Positions 21,955 to 34,637 of a stretch of DNA of 64,000 nt are shown in pieces. Origin of the DNA: Sternotherus odoratus (taxonomy: Eukaryota > Chordata > Testudines > Kinosternidae); the NCBI GenBank assembly GCA_032164245.1, contig JAVMKO010000001.1, positions 246,397,644 through 246,461,643 on the forward strand, read 5' to 3'. A program made the translations under genes and the position numbers. The notes under the pieces were generated by a model, which had not been told where the DNA came from, did not search any database, and saw only the letters and a program-made list of their open reading frames with translations. Every line of letters begins with the position of its first letter. Positions within the stretch are counted from its first letter, which is position 1.

Positions 21955-23625
21955 TTTTATCAAAGAAAACACAATTTAGTCATGTTCTTTAAGGATAGGA
22001 TATCTAATATTAGAAAGGTGTTTAATCTATCAGAGAAAAATATGACAAGATCTAAGCCTGGAAGTTATGGTAAAAAAAAATGTTGGTCATATGTAAAAAC
22101 TCTGTACCTATTTACCAATAAACAAGGGACTATCATTTATTTAATGTCCTCTGGAAAGCAAGAATGAGAACAAATGATGAGTCCCAGCCTTCTTTTAGAT
22201 GGCTTGAAATTCTACATACAGGGGAACTTGACTCCACTGCTCAGAAAAATCTGAGCTTGCCTCCTGAGTAAATCATAGACATTACATCAGTCTCAGGCTG
22301 ACCTAGCTTTGAGATGTTGGGAAAACTGCTCCTAGGAACACCCCTTGTACTAAAAATATCTCATTAATAAATCATAAAATAAATCTGTATCATTATACTT
22401 CTTTAGCAACAAGGTGGTTTGGTTTAATGGAAATGAGCAAGCACTCATTGGTTATTGCTAAGGTTAATGTAAAATGAATACATGAATTATTATGTAAATA
22501 AGATACATGGAAACCTCACACATGCCTGTTGCAATAACATGAAAGGCACATTTGGTGTTATTAAGACTTTGTGGATTGAAACAACATATACACAATTAGG
22601 CATTGAATGTTAGAATAAAGGGAATGCATTGAAGCACATCTTTAATAATTTTGCTCTCCATCGTTCCTAATATTTGCAGCCACTATGCCAGTTAAATAAA
22701 TCTTTTGTTGAATACATCAAAACACCTGCAGGCCTTTGATAAAAAAGCTAATGGAATTCAGAAAAAATGTTAGCTTTATGGAGAACTTGCATGTATAAGA
22801 AAAGAACTGACCTTTTAGACTCTGGCATATCAGAGGATGAAGTAACTCGTTTTTTACCACACAGCAACCGATCAAGGTCCGCAAAATATCAGGTTTTTTT
22901 ACCATTGTGCAAGAACTTTTCACCAGCACTTGTCAGGAAAATATTCACGACAGGCATTTTTGTCTGTACCAAAACAGAATAAAATTTACGTTTCTGCAGA
23001 CCGTTTGACTGGTGTTGCTACAATTGAAACTAAATTTTCCAAAATAAATTTCTGAAGCACACGTGCATTGTTGCAGTGTACAAACTAAAGACTGACTACA
23101 GAAAAAATGGGACAGTATATTGATTTTCTCAAACACCATCTTAGTCAATATCTGTGTACTTAGTTGAAACTTTTCTGTACATGTGTAACTTTACTATGGA
23201 GATATATGTAGAGTGGGTCCCATTAAAATCTACAGATACAATTTCAGCTCAGTTCAAGTCAGTGATAGTTTTACCATTGACTTCAGTGGGGACAATATCC
23301 CCCTAAACATTTTGGGTCAGATTCCCCCACCCTTACTCACTGATTCTGTGAGTTGCCCTGTTGATTTGATTTAAACAGGGATATCCACAGAGGTTTAGAC
23401 TGTCCTTATTTGGCAGAGAAGTGAGGAAGGGGAGGCAGGATCTTCTTACCTGATTCTCACTGTTGTAAGCAGCGGGTGGTATGGGGGGTGGGAGGCAGCA
23501 AGTGGGAAGAGCCATGCCCAACAGCCAGAGTAGCTGATTGCGTACACAGGATAGAGTAAGCTGCTCCACAAAAATATCTTTCTTCCCCAGAAGAAAGGGG
23601 ACTGGGAAAAGGATTGTGACTTCAG
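21955..23625. other. Unannotated DNA
   Basis: No gene or element recognised. The open frames here (up to 102 codons) have no recognisable domains and overlap each other on opposite strands. Confidence 0.5.
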
Positions 23626-23627
23626 TG

Positions 23628-23889
23628 TGGCTACACTGCACAAAAGGTGTATTCTTAACTCAGGTTGGCTAATTCGCATTAGCTAACTTGGGTTGAAGCA
23701 GCAGTGAACACATGGCAACTTTGTGTTTACCTCAGAGTAGCAGGCCGAGTTAAAGTTACTAGGGTATCCTGGGGTTGAACTCAAGTTGCTAACCTAAATT
23801 AAGAGCTAAGGTGCTATGTCTTCACTGCTATTTTAACCCAGTTTAGTTAACCTGAGTCAAGAATACACTTTCTATTTGCAGCGTAGAGA
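23628..23889. mobile_element. MITE with about 70-bp imperfect terminal inverted repeats
   Basis: GTGGCTACACTGCACAAAAG and TGTATTCTTAACTCAGG at the left are mirrored by CCTGAGTCAAGAATACA and TTTGCAGCGTAGAGAT at the right. AGCAGTGAA/TTCACTGCT pairs further in. This is a noncoding foldback element; the GTCTACACTGC-like end suggests Harbinger- or hAT-derived. The TSD is not resolved. Confidence 0.65.
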
Positions 23890-26204
23890 TAACTTGAGTC
23901 ACAGTTCATTCCCTAGCCTGTTCTTGGGGCAGTGCAGCCATATGTTAGCCCTTACTCAAGGCAGGGAGGATTTATGATCAGATTAAGGTACCATGAGTGA
24001 AGGTGGCAAAATCTGGTCCTTAGTGTGATGTAAAACTGCCTTACTGCATTATACATTCTAAACATAAGAAATGTCACAGTGAAATCAATACTGCAGTGTA
24101 ATATTTGTTTAATGGCGTCTATTGTAAGTATGCTTCCCTGCAACACTATCTTTACTGAGACTGCTTAATACCTTTATGGACATTGGTCATCTCTGTCCAA
24201 TGCAGTCCCACAGCAGAGTGGTTTTAAAATCAGATTAATTAAAAACAAAGAGTAAGGTCACAATACATTTATCTTTCCAGGCTGAATCAGGGTTGCCATG
24301 TGTGATCCAATCTCTCTCTACAGTGAAGTGTTTTCCATCAGCGAGCCACAAATGAATAGCTTGTATGATAAATAGCACTAGTTTGTCAGATTTAATTCAG
24401 ACGTGGATTTGTCTAAATATCAGTATCCAAATCCAAATCAAATCCAATCCCTACCTTCTGGCATGATCGAGAGACTAATTGCAGTTGATTTGAAAACTTC
24501 TCTAAAAATTTGCACACACATCTGTATTATGGAATAAATAGCCAGTTTTCATTTGATGCCGGGTTCTCATGCCTGTTGTTTAAATTCAGTTGTTTAAAAT
24601 TGATACAGATACTCAGAACGAAATTAAAAAGGATCTTTCTCTTCATCTCTTTCTCAGCTCCCTTTCCCAATTTCAAAAATGAGGAACCGACACCCTTTTT
24701 GCCTCTGGCTTGATAACTGTTGCTTTATTTAGAACCATTCCAGACAGTGGTACTTCAGCTAAATACATGCTTGAATTTATAAGTAAACTTGGGTTATTAT
24801 TGTCAGTGCATCTGCATTTCCACTTTTTCAGAGATTCCCTCTCCCCATCCTCTTCCCTTCCCTCCCCTCCCCTCCCCTTCCCTTCCCTTCCCTTCCCTCT
24901 CCTCCCCAAACCTTTCACTGAAGTCTGTCAAAATGCATAACATGCTCCAGAACAGGGAGCCAGCCCAAGTTTTCACAAATATTTTCTGCCATCACAATAA
25001 AATGAAAGCACTCAAAGGTAAAAATAAAATTGAGATTCTAGGCACTGGACTGGAGGCAACTAGCTGCATTCCTGAGGTGACACTAAAGGTCCCCGTGGGA
25101 AGGTGCTCACTGAACAGCAATAAAGCAGCCTTTGTTGGCTAATTCCCAGATCAGCAATAGCTTGACACTAGCCAACAGCAAAGGCAAAGAAGGGGATAAA
25201 AATGGGTGGAGGAGACCAGGAATATAATTACAATACTTCTGTATAGGAAAAGGGCCTTAGAAAGAAAGCTGTCCATAGCCCCAGACAATTAGAATGGTTA
25301 TGATTTCTGTTCTTTTATGTAACCCTATTGTCAGAGAGGAATCTGAACAGGTTTAAAATATACCAGTACACTTGATGCTAAGGAGCAATGCTAGTTGCCA
25401 ATACTGTAGCATTTGAAACAGTTTATGTCTGTTGTTGCCATGTCATTCCTGCAGTCCTGCCATTTTGTACAGGGAGGCAGGACCTTCAACAGAGAGTATT
25501 TACTTCATGTGGGTGTCTACATCCAATTCTCTGTCTTGGCCCATTTCAGCTCTGTGTACAGAATGTTTTGATCTACATTCACCTAGTGTGCTCTTTCAGT
25601 CAATTACAATTAAATGTTCCTCGCTGGATTTTTTTCTCAATAAGACTTAATCATTTTCAAGCAAGGTTTAATTATCCCGCTTCCTTGAAAGAGGATAAAT
25701 CTATTTTCTCAAAGTTTAGCTAAATTAAAGAATTGTGATTGGAAAGAAAAGCACAGAAAGGTACTAGACACTTTGGGTGCTTGAACTGAGGGGTAATTCT
25801 GTGGGGAACACAGTACCCCATTTAAAAATAGATAAGAGCCAGTGTAACTGGGTGTCTCTCGCCTCTCATAAGCAGCGTCCTTGGCAGAGTGCATGTGCCT
25901 GCACTTTCTCTATGCCTTGCGGTGAATCTTCAGTAACTCAGCCCTCTGGCCAAGTCACATCCAGTCTGTATATGAAACAAAAAAGCAAACCTTTTCCAGG
26001 ATACAAGTCCAACAGAAGCCTCTCTCAGTGCCCTCTGTAACATCTCTAGTTCTGCAGACCTATGTCTGGACTTGCTCCTCAATCAGTCCATCAGGACCTA
26101 TTGCAATATCCTGGTTTGAACTGTCTTTCAGCTCCTTCTCGTATCTGTAATTGTTCCTCCTGTGATATAGAGAGATGCCCCAGCTCTCCTGCTGGGCCAC
26201 TAAA
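23890..26204. other. Unannotated DNA with a polypyrimidine tract
   Basis: No gene. A pure polypyrimidine (CCCTT)n/(CCCCT)n tract spans about 24841-24906. A small imperfect hairpin lies at 25129-25186, with GCCTTTGTTGGCTA against TAGCCAACAGCAAAGGC. Reading frames across the tract are compositional artefacts. Confidence 0.5.
24841..24906. repeat. Polypyrimidine microsatellite (CCCTT)n-like
   Basis: About 65 bases of uninterrupted C/T with a five-base CCCTT/CCCCT rhythm, purine-rich on the minus strand. It is the kind of sequence that can adopt triplex DNA. Confidence 0.9.
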
Positions 26205-27365
26205 AGAGTTCACAGTATTCTTGCCAGCAAGTTAAAGAAATATGGATTGGATGAATGGCCCATAAGGTGGATAGAAAGCTGGCTAGATTGTCGGGCTCAA
26301 TGGGTTGTGATCAATGGCTCGATGTCTAGTTGACAGCCTGTATTAAGTGGAGTGCCCCAGGGATCAGTCCGGGAGCCGGTTTTGTTCAACATCTTTATTA
26401 ATGATCTGGATGAAAGGATGAATTGCACCCTCAGCAATTTCATGGATGACACTAAGCTGTGGGGAGAGGTAGATACGCTGCAGGGTAGCAATAGTGTTCA
26501 GAGTGACCTAGACAAATTGGAGTATTGGGCCAAAAGAAATCTGATGAGGTTCAACAAGAACAAGTGCAAAGTCCTGTACTGAATATGGAAGAATCCCATG
26601 TACTGCTACTGGCTGGGGGCTGAGTGTCTAAGTGAAGGTTCTGCAGAAAAGGACCTGGGGATTACAGTGGACGAGAAGCTGGATATGAGTCAGCAGTGTG
26701 CCCTTGTTGCCAAGAAGGCCAATGGCATATTGGGATGTATTAGTAGGAGCATTGCCCAGCAGATCAAGGGAAGTGATTATTCCCCTCTATTTGGCATTGG
26801 TGAGAGCACACCTGGAGCATTGCAACTAGTTTTGGTCCCCACCCCCACCCCACTATAGAAGGGATGTGGACATATTGGAGAGAGTCCAGTGGAAGACAAC
26901 AAAAATGATTAAGGGGCTGGGGCACATGACTTACAAGGAGAGACTGAGGGAACTGGGGTTATTTAGTCTACAGAAGGGAATTTTAGGGGGGATTTGATAG
27001 CAGCCTTCAACTACTTGAAGGGGGGCTCCAAAGAGGATGGATCTAGGCTATTCTCAGTGGATATTAGGAAACATTTTCACTAGGATGGTGGTGAAGCACT
27101 GGAATGAGTTACCGACGAAGTGGGTATTAGCCCACGAAAGCTTATGCTCCAATACTTTAGTTAGTCTTTAAGGTGCCACAGGACTCTTTGTTACCTCTGC
27201 TATTCCAGACTAACACGGCTACCTCTCTGATTCTAGATTTTTAAGGCCTGGCTTGACAACACTCTGGCTGGGATGATTTATTTAGTGTTGGTCCTGCTTT
27301 GAGCAGGAGATTGGACTAGACAGATGACCTCATGAGGTCTCTTCCAACCTTAATCTTCTATGATT
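26205..27365 (+). mobile_element. CR1 LINE 3' fragment with PLE insertion
   Basis: Plus-strand words follow the RT C-terminal half. GVPQGSVREPVLFNIFINDL (near 26347-26408) is followed by FMDDTKLW, the FADD box with A to M. EYWAKRNLMRFNKNKCKVLY and AEKDLGITVDEKLDMS-QCA come next. The 3' UTR ends GAGGTCTCTTCCAACC near 27345. Frameshifts break the later part. The PLE at 27113-27234 interrupts the 3' UTR. This subfamily has the CR1 tail that the local SINE also uses. Confidence 0.85.
27113..27234 (+). mobile_element. PLE terminal unit, single arm, truncated at the hairpin
   Basis: The unit starts inside the hairpin core (CGACGAAGTGGGTATTAG), continues through CCCACGAAAGCTTATGCTCC and ends with the extension GGCTACCTCTCTGATTCTAG. 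Nothing 5' of the hairpin is retained. It interrupts the CR1 3' UTR between GGAATGAGTTAC and TTTTTAAGGCC; no clear TSD is visible, and CR1 bases appear lost at the junction. Confidence 0.75.
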
Positions 27366-27495
27366 CCTTTGCACTTCCCCCCCAATCTCTGCCAGCACTG
27401 CTCTGTCTGAGGTCCTGAAGCTCCCTCTGCCATCCAGGCACACTATTCACACTCCTCCAGCTCCAACAAGGATCTGAACTCACTCTGGCCTTATA
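27366..27495. other. Short unannotated segment
   Basis: C/T-rich DNA with no recognised element. Confidence 0.4.
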
Positions 27496-27818
27496 CAGAA
27501 CCCTGCGCAGATACAAAACTGGAGGTGTCCACATATATAAAGTGGATATCCATGGAGCTGCAAAGATCTACCAGGAACCGCAGCGATGAGAAGCAAAAAG
27601 TCAGGCCACCGCTCGCAGGAGCCAGCACCTAGTCTGGGCAGCTCTGCCTGCATGGCTTTATTGCACCCAGTTTCCTGTCTGGAAGCATGTGAGCTGCTTA
27701 TATACACTAGTGCAACCAGTGACAGCTGCTGGTGTGCCTGGTGCCTGCCTCAGGGGGCAGGCTGGGGGTGGTACAGCCATCATCAGAGATATAAATTTTG
27801 TATCCATGCAGGGCTCTT
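27496..27818. mobile_element. hAT-like element with 22-bp inverted ends
   Basis: The left end CAGAACCCTGCGCAGATACA is mirrored by the right end TGTATCCATGCAGGGCTCT. Near the left end lies a TGGATATCCATGG word that is typical of a widespread hAT family whose ends read CAGAGCCCTGCA. The interior is GC-rich and noncoding. The TSD is unclear (CTTATA against TTTATA). Confidence 0.55.
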
Positions 27819-27944
27819 TTTATAATAGCCTGCTGGGTCCTGATTGGTTGCTCCCCACAGCCCTTCTGATTGGCTGAGTCCCACACAGCCACTCTAGGTA
27901 GCTTGGAGGACCCTCCCCAATGCCCTTTTCTGGGTCACAGTGTG

Positions 27945-28278
27945 GCAGGGCCACAAAGCCTCCAGCAGGGGGTGTCTGGGCCTAGTCCACCCCATCACAG
28001 CCAGATTACGGACCTTTTATATGGAACAGTTATTTACAGGAGTAATTAAATAGATGCAGGGCCACGAAGTCTCCAGCAGGGGGTGTCTGGGCCTAGTCCA
28101 CCCCATCAAAGCCAGATTACGGACCTTTTATATGGAACAGTTATTTACAGGAGTAATTAAATAGATGCAGGGCCACGAAGCCTCCAGCAGGGGGTGTCTG
28201 GGCCTAGTCCACCCCATCAAAGCCAGATTATGGACCTTTTATATGGAACAGTTATTTACAGGAGTAATTAAATAGACT
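27945..28278. repeat. 111-bp tandem repeat, three copies
   Basis: The unit start (CCACAAAGCC/CCACGAAGTC/CCACGAAGCC then TCCAGCAGGGGGTGTC) lies at 27951, 28062 and 28173, an exact 111-bp period. The three copies differ at only a few positions. The array ends in AATAGACT, which is duplicated by the hAT insertion that abuts it. Confidence 0.92.
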
Positions 28279-28472
28279 CAGGGCCGGTTCCAGGCACCAG
28301 CATCCTAAGCACATGCTTGGGGTGGCCAACGTTAGGGGGTGATGTGCCATCCGTGATTGGGGTGGCATGCCACTTCTTCTTTCAGTGGCATTTCGGCGGC
28401 AAGTCCATGACTTCAGGAATGGTTGTTGTTTTTTTGCGGCCTGGGGAGACAAAAAAGCTGGAGCCAACCCTG
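28279..28472. mobile_element. hAT MITE with perfect 8-bp TSD
   Basis: The ends CAGGGCCGGTTCCAG and CTGGAGCCAACCCTG are inverted repeats. AATAGACT occurs at 28271-28278 and 28473-28480, a perfect 8-bp TSD. The 194-bp interior is noncoding. I recognise the CAGGGCCGGCTCCAG-type terminus as a common turtle hAT family. Confidence 0.9.
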
Positions 28473-28756
28473 AATAGACTACTTGCTATTTGAGTCCTGT
28501 GAGTGAATATCAGTTTACATTTGTTCTACAACTTATAGGAAATAATTTTGGGGATAGATTCTTTTTGTAATGTGTAATGTAGGAAAAGTGCTGTAGGCGC
28601 ACTGGTAATTATTATAGCATGGGTTTTGTAGATGTTTATGTTGTATGCTTGGGAATATATAAATCTTCAACCAGGTGTGATTTTGTTTTATTATTGCAAA
28701 TTTTAAATCCATAAAATAATCCCAGCCTTTTAAATTTGAGAGCAGACAGATACATA

Positions 28757-28895
28757 AAGAAAATGAGGAATACTTGTAGCACCTAAGAGACTAACTAGTT
28801 TATTTCAGCATATGCTGTTAGTCTCTTAGGTGCTACAAGTATTCCTCACTTTCTTTACGGATACAGACTAAAACGACTGCTATTCTTGAACCTGT
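28757..28895. mobile_element. PLE inverted unit, third subfamily, 11-bp TSD
   Basis: AGGAATACTTGTAGCACC on the left is mirrored by GGTGCTACAAGTATTCCT on the right. The right arm alone continues with ACTTTCTTTACGGATACAGA and further extension. The turn-round is CAGCATATGCTG near 28808-28819, at the position corresponding to the GCTTATGC strand of the hairpin in other copies. ACAGATACATA flanks both sides (28746-28756 and 28896-28906), a perfect 11-bp TSD. Confidence 0.8.
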
Positions 28896-28906
28896 ACAGA
28901 TACATA

Positions 28907-31900
28907 GATAACAGTGAGTTAAAACGTTCATTCTCGATCTAGAAATATTACCCATTCTATTAGTGTTCCGCCGTTTAAGTATGGGGAGTATCCATGGAAC
29001 AAATAACAGCTCTAAAACTTAAATGAACTTTTAAGAGATCCTAATTGTACATCTCTCTCTGTTTCTTTATGTATTTATAGTTACTGTGCACACATGCATA
29101 TTCACAGATGCTTTTTTTAAAATCACAATTTAGAGTTAAATTTGCTGCAGTGTCACAACTTAAAAAAAAAGAAATATCAAAAATGTTAACATTAACTAAA
29201 CCTTAATATAGAAATGTATAGAAATAATGAGGGATGGGAGATATATATTGAGTCTAATACCCTTGGACAAATATTTAGAAGTGAAAAATTAACATTAAAG
29301 CTTCCATTACTAATCTTATTTCTGACTCCAAGATGTAGCTACCAATAAACACGACATTTGCATTTCTGAATTACAAACAGTTTTTTAAAAGGGCTTCAAA
29401 TATTTCTTTAAAGAAGTTAATCGCTGATATAACTGAAGTAACTATAAGTGTCTTTTATCAAAGTACTGATACATGAACAAATTTTTAAAGATCTATGGTA
29501 CACACATCTTAGAATTGCCAAATATTAACACTTTAATTATAGAGTTAGGTGGGCTGTTCACAGAAAACAAAGGGTTTGCTCATTTCTTCCTACAGGAAAA
29601 CCCACGGGAGGAGTTAACAGAATAGAAAGAAAACCTCTTTGAGATTCCCTTCCACACCCTGCACGGTAAGCTGTAAGTTTGGTCAACAAATTTTGCTGAT
29701 CTTTGTGCTCCCACTCTGTCTTTCTATCTTTGGTATCACCCCTCCTCTTTTGCCTGGTATGACGGCTACAGCATGGTGCATGGTTGCAACCTTAACCATA
29801 AAGTCCTTGCCCAAGTCTCCATAATATGGTTATATTTCCAAGGTTAGACATGTAAAATTGTGCATATACATTTTCAGGTGCCTAATTTCTTATGTGCACA
29901 CAAATCATTCATTTGTATGTTCACATCACCAGTTAATCAGGTACTTGGCTGCACACTTGCAGAAATCTGTACATGCACTACAGGGGTTACATATAGGTGA
30001 GGGTGAGGGCTTGGGAGAAGGGATGGAGTGGGTGCAGGGCCTGGAATGGAAAGGTGTTTGTACACCCCTGGGGCAAGGAATAAGATAGCGCCTATGACTA
30101 CTTCCCCCCCTTTTTTTTAATGTTTTCTCTTTTGAACTCAAAGAATCCTGGTTACAGACCTATTTTTGTTTATCCTTCTGTTTAGTTAAAGCTGAATTAG
30201 CTCATGATCACTGAATTAATTCACAATCACATGTTTTCAGCCCAAGAGGACCCCAGTGTAATCCACAATGTGTCAGCCAAGATGGTAGCAATCACAGCAG
30301 CAGTGAAAATGTCTGTATCTAAACGGTACTTTGCAGACTTGTTTAGGGCCAGACTGAATGGGCCTTCTAAGGATATGTGAGGGGGGCAACGGGCAAGGAG
30401 CCTCCCTTTCCCCTTGCAAGCCCTATATAAGGCCCACTCACAAAGGCAAATACTGCACTTACAATATTCTTGAATTATATGTTCAACAAGTTACAGGTAC
30501 TTGATAATTTTAACCAATACTGTAATCAACCCATGCTGCTGGTCAATAATCTTCTGTCATCTGACACCCACCCTCTGTGTCCATCCTTTGAGACTTCACT
30601 GCTGCATTTGGTTTTAGCAACCACTGCAGTCTTCTTGAGCACCTTGTATGTTCACTGGAATCTTAGGCACCTTCCTTCTATCTTCCATTCCCATTAATCA
30701 TCACTCATTGTGTGTAGCTAAGTGACTTCATGACTCTGCCTCTTGAATTCTTTGTTGCCTATTAGTCTTCTTTTTGGTAAAACAAGAAAATCCTTCTCTT
30801 CCTGTAATTTATAACTTGTCTACTGGCCATTTAAATTCTGATTGTATTTTATGAAATATATTTGAGAGGTATATCAGGACATGCCAGTACTTGTCACTCT
30901 GAGACAAATTCAGGGTCATCATCTAACTGCATTAGCCTTGATAACACAGACAGGCAAAAAGACTCTCAAACCATTTCTAACTTGCACTAGGACTTACATT
31001 TTCTAAAGACTGAAGCAGAATATTGAAACACAAAGGCAGACACACAATGTGCCCACAAACAATAAGACTCTGAATATCAAGTTTGCCAATTTCACCACTG
31101 TCTGCTTAAGATAAGTGCTGTGTAAATTTGTTCATTTCCTGAGAAATGGTTTTTTGATCTATCCAGGTAAATATGCACATAGGGGATGCAGAATTAATCA
31201 AGAAAAAGGAAATGAAGTAATTTTATTGTTGGTTTATATCAAAAGAGACACTCCCTGGTATTACAACAGACAGATGAGTGCAGTCATCAACTAGTGACGA
31301 TGGGCAGGGGAAGGCTAGAGCCCAGTGAACAATTTGCATAGAACCCAAGGCTCAGTAGATGTCAGGTGAGCTGGAGAACAGAGGAGAGCATGACTGGGGG
31401 GGATTTCTGTGGGGGAGGAGAATGGGTATTCTTTTTGGAAGCTAGAAGTTATGCAAAACCCAAACTGCAACCTGCAGCAGGTCCTCAGTGCCTGCTCCTG
31501 CGAATGGACTTTGGAAACTGAATCCAGAGATTTTCAAAAGCAACTAAGGGATTTAGGCCTCTGTGTCCTATTAACATTGAAAAAGAATTGTGCTCCTCAT
31601 TTCCTTAGGAACTTTGAGAATCTTCCCCCTCAACCACCAGTTATTTAGGAGCCTAGGTACCTTAGTTCAAAAGTTTTGGCCACGCTACATTTATACAATT
31701 GTTGTTTTTATTCCTATCCTGATAATAGAGCCAGGGACCAGGCTGGATTTAAATCTGTTTGAATGACTCCTGCATTCCATCTTATGCCACAGACTCCATG
31801 AATCACTCCCTAACATTATCCAGGAAAATGAATGGATTTCAGTCACTCTATTGATTATAATTAAACATGTTTGGACATCTGGTTCAGTTTTACACTCTGC

Positions 31901-33908
31901 TCATCTCATCAAAACAAAAAAAATCAATTATTAAATCAGTTCCAAATGTAATCTCCATTTTAGATTAAGGTTTGAACACATTTCTAATATTTCCCAGAGC
32001 AGGGTTATGATTATGTACTCCAGACAGGTACTCTGTGGAGGAAGGGTGCTTGACACCTCATTGAATGACTATGATTCAGAAGTCATCATAAAACAATCGA
32101 GGGCCATCAGCTTCGAATGTCTGTCGGCTGCTGGCCTAAACCATGGAACAATAGATTCCCTACACAGGAGCATGTGAATCTTCATCTTCAGAGGGCCAAA
32201 GGAAGAGACTCAGTTTAAGGAAGGATGCTTTTCTGGGAAGGGAGATTATCCATTGCAACATATAAGAAGTTGGGCTGGAGACAGAGAAAGCAGGAAGGAC
32301 TCTGCCTAAATTAGGCCCTAGACTGACCAGACTCATAGAAGGGGTCAGATCAGACCTCCAGGGGAGGGTACATTTTAGGATTTCTTTTGCAAAGATCTAT
32401 AACTCTTGAGGCTTTTTTAAGCATAAAGTGACTGGGTGAAGAAATTCCTTCATTAAGCCTGTGCACCTTGCTTTTCTATCACAAAGGGGCTGAATTGGTT
32501 GCCTGAATGCTCTGAGGGAGCATAGGTAAGCAGATGGGGGCTCAGAAGATCTGAGACCATCCTCTGGGAGACTATGGTGGCTGGGCTAAGTCCTATGTCA
32601 AGGAAGGAATCAGACCAGGGGTCTGAGTCTAGGATACACCCTAGAAACTCAGACCGAGAAACACTGACTGGATTCCATACAGACCCAAGGGGCTTAGAAG
32701 CATGTGGGGCCCAGTGATGTGGGTCTATTTAAAATGAACTGGTGACTGTCAAGAGGGAGACATATTCATGGCATGCACAGAGAGAGTTGCAAGCAAAACA
32801 TAAATACCCTTCCAGAAGGTTGCAACATAACCACTTTATTTTTTAGAATCTAAACACAAAACAACTAAATACAGAAAGTGACGTAGCGGGATCCTACCTA
32901 AGGCAGATATTCACAACGCAACCCACCTTGCTCCAGATTGGCATTTTTGCAGACCGGCTGTTGAGGACCCATATCACACACTGTTCCTCAGTTCCCCCTA
33001 GATTGCAAGGAGGACCAGAAAACCAGTTATAATTTAAAGTGATAGCTTGTAATTTTAAACACAGTCTTCAGTATAATCTACAGGGACAGGACCAGCCTGT
33101 AATAGCTTCTATAGATACCTTGCCATAAATTATAGCTATTCTTTCCTGACAGAAATCCTGGTGGAGAAAGATAATTGTACCTTCATCAGCCCTCTCATGG
33201 GCTGAATCACTTCTCCTCTGCAGCTGCTAGATGGTGAAATCTTCACCCCTCTATCCCAGAAGGGGTGAATCAAGCATAATTTCTCCAGTGTAATACATTG
33301 TTTTTCACATCCAAGGGCAAGTCAGACCAACCCGACAAGGACTAAACAACACTATCATCCTTAAGTCTACAAATACCACAGCTGCTGCTCTGTATTTTTT
33401 TTTTTTTCTTTGCTATTCAAATAGTTAGTAAATGGAAGTCATGCTGTTGGTTTAAAAAAAGCTAGAGAAAATCTAAAGTGAAATTCAATGTGAAAAACAT
33501 TCAATCAAAAACTAAATTGCTGTCTCATTGTGGATCAATTCCAAGAAAATACAACTTACTGTGTAACAAGAATGCAGAGTGATGCAGTTCCAACAATTTA
33601 TTTTTCTTCTGGAAGGATAAATGAAAATTTTGTTTCCTGTTCCAAGTGTATTTCATTATAAACATAAGTAAGACCCTGCATCTGCTCTCATTGGGAAAGG
33701 TGAGGTGAAATCAGGAGTTTTGCCATTGAATTTACTGGGGCCAGGATTTGACCCCTGAGGTGCAGTCCTTACTTTGAATGAGTATTAAAGGCAAACTACA
33801 AACTAGGTCTATTCCTCAAGCAGTTTACAATACAAGACCCTAATCCTGCAACTTGCTCAGTACAGACAGATCCTGATGCTCATCTGAACCCCACGAAGCT
33901 CCACTGTA
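28907..33908. other. Longest stretch without a recognised element (5 kb)
   Basis: No coding domain, RNA gene or transposon terminus is visible. Open frames are at most about 80 codons. A-runs and T-runs of ordinary length occur, for example at 29161 and 33397. If host conserved noncoding or intronic sequence exists in the window, this is the largest candidate, together with 516-4887. Confidence 0.5.
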
Positions 33909-33916
33909 CCTATGTG

Positions 33917-34048
33917 TAGGGTGACCGGTTGTCCTGTTTTTAAAGGGACAGTCCCATTTTTGGGGGACTTTTTCTTACATAAGGACCTATTACCTCCCCC
34001 TCCCCAATCCCTGTTGCCTATTTTCACAGTTGCTATCTGGTCACCTTA
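33917..34048. mobile_element. 132-bp hAT MITE with perfect 8-bp TSD
   Basis: The ends TAGGGTGACCGGTTG and CTATCTGGTCACCTTA are inverted repeats. CCTATGTG lies at 33909-33916 and 34049-34056, a perfect 8-bp TSD. Internal mirrored words (AGGGACAGTCCC; TTTTTGGGGGAC) make it highly structured. It matches a very common turtle MITE family from memory of its ends. Confidence 0.9.
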
Positions 34049-34056
34049 CCTATGTG

Positions 34057-34380
34057 GACCCACTTGATTTAACTGAGGCTCTGTCAAAGCATAGGGCAGT
34101 GAAAAGCTTACAGCATTGGGGTCTACTGCCCTTGATCCTGAATTGGGATCTGCCAGATCAGAACCTTACACCCATGCAGGGTCCCATTCAGAGGCTTTCT
34201 ACATGGGTGCTGGTGGATCCCCGTGAAGATCATAGCTTTAAGGATTATTTTCTTTCTGTTATGTGTTTTGTTTTTCACTTTGCATCTTTCCAGTTGGAAA
34301 AAAACCTTTGAGCTTTTTTGGCTGTGTTCCCATCCTCATACTTGCCCCTTTGTTTTCCCTTTTTGCTCTATTTTGTTACC
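34057..34380. other. Unannotated DNA
   Basis: No feature. Two short open frames here are unsupported. Confidence 0.5.
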
Positions 34381-34388
34381 ATATACAC

Positions 34389-34637
34389 CAGGGATCGGCA
34401 ACATTGGCATGTGGGACCACAGGGTAAGCACCCTTAGCAGGCACTGCCGCTTTGTTTACCTGCCATTTCACTGACTGCGGCAGACTTGTGGGCTGCTTCC
34501 CGCAGCCCCCATTGGACCAGGATGGCGAACCTCGGCCAGCGGGAGCTGCATTCGGTGAACCAGCAGATGAACAAAGCAGCGGGGCCCTCTAAGGGTGCTT
34601 ACCCTGGGGTCCTGCGTGCCAACATTGCCGATCCCTG
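34389..34637. mobile_element. 249-bp hAT MITE with perfect 8-bp TSD
   Basis: The ends CAGGGATCGGCAAC and TTGCCGATCCCTG are near-perfect inverted repeats. ATATACAC occurs at 34381-34388 and 34638-34645, a perfect 8-bp TSD. The interior is GC-rich and palindromic (GTAAGCACCCTTAGCAGGC against CTAAGGGTGCTTACC). It belongs to the same family as 8587-8888 but is better preserved at its ends. Confidence 0.92.

Noticed and set aside
24673..25142. Frames rich in Pro/Ser/Leu or Gly/Arg/Glu across a polypyrimidine tract
   Set aside because: Low-complexity DNA gives low-complexity peptides on both strands; no gene structure.
27945..28278. Possible centromeric or satellite array
   Set aside because: Only three units are present within ordinary repeat-rich DNA, so it is a small local duplication.
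28907..33908. Host exon in the largest unannotated stretch
   Set aside because: No frame has a recognisable domain or plausible splice context that can be supported by eye; reporting one would be guessing.
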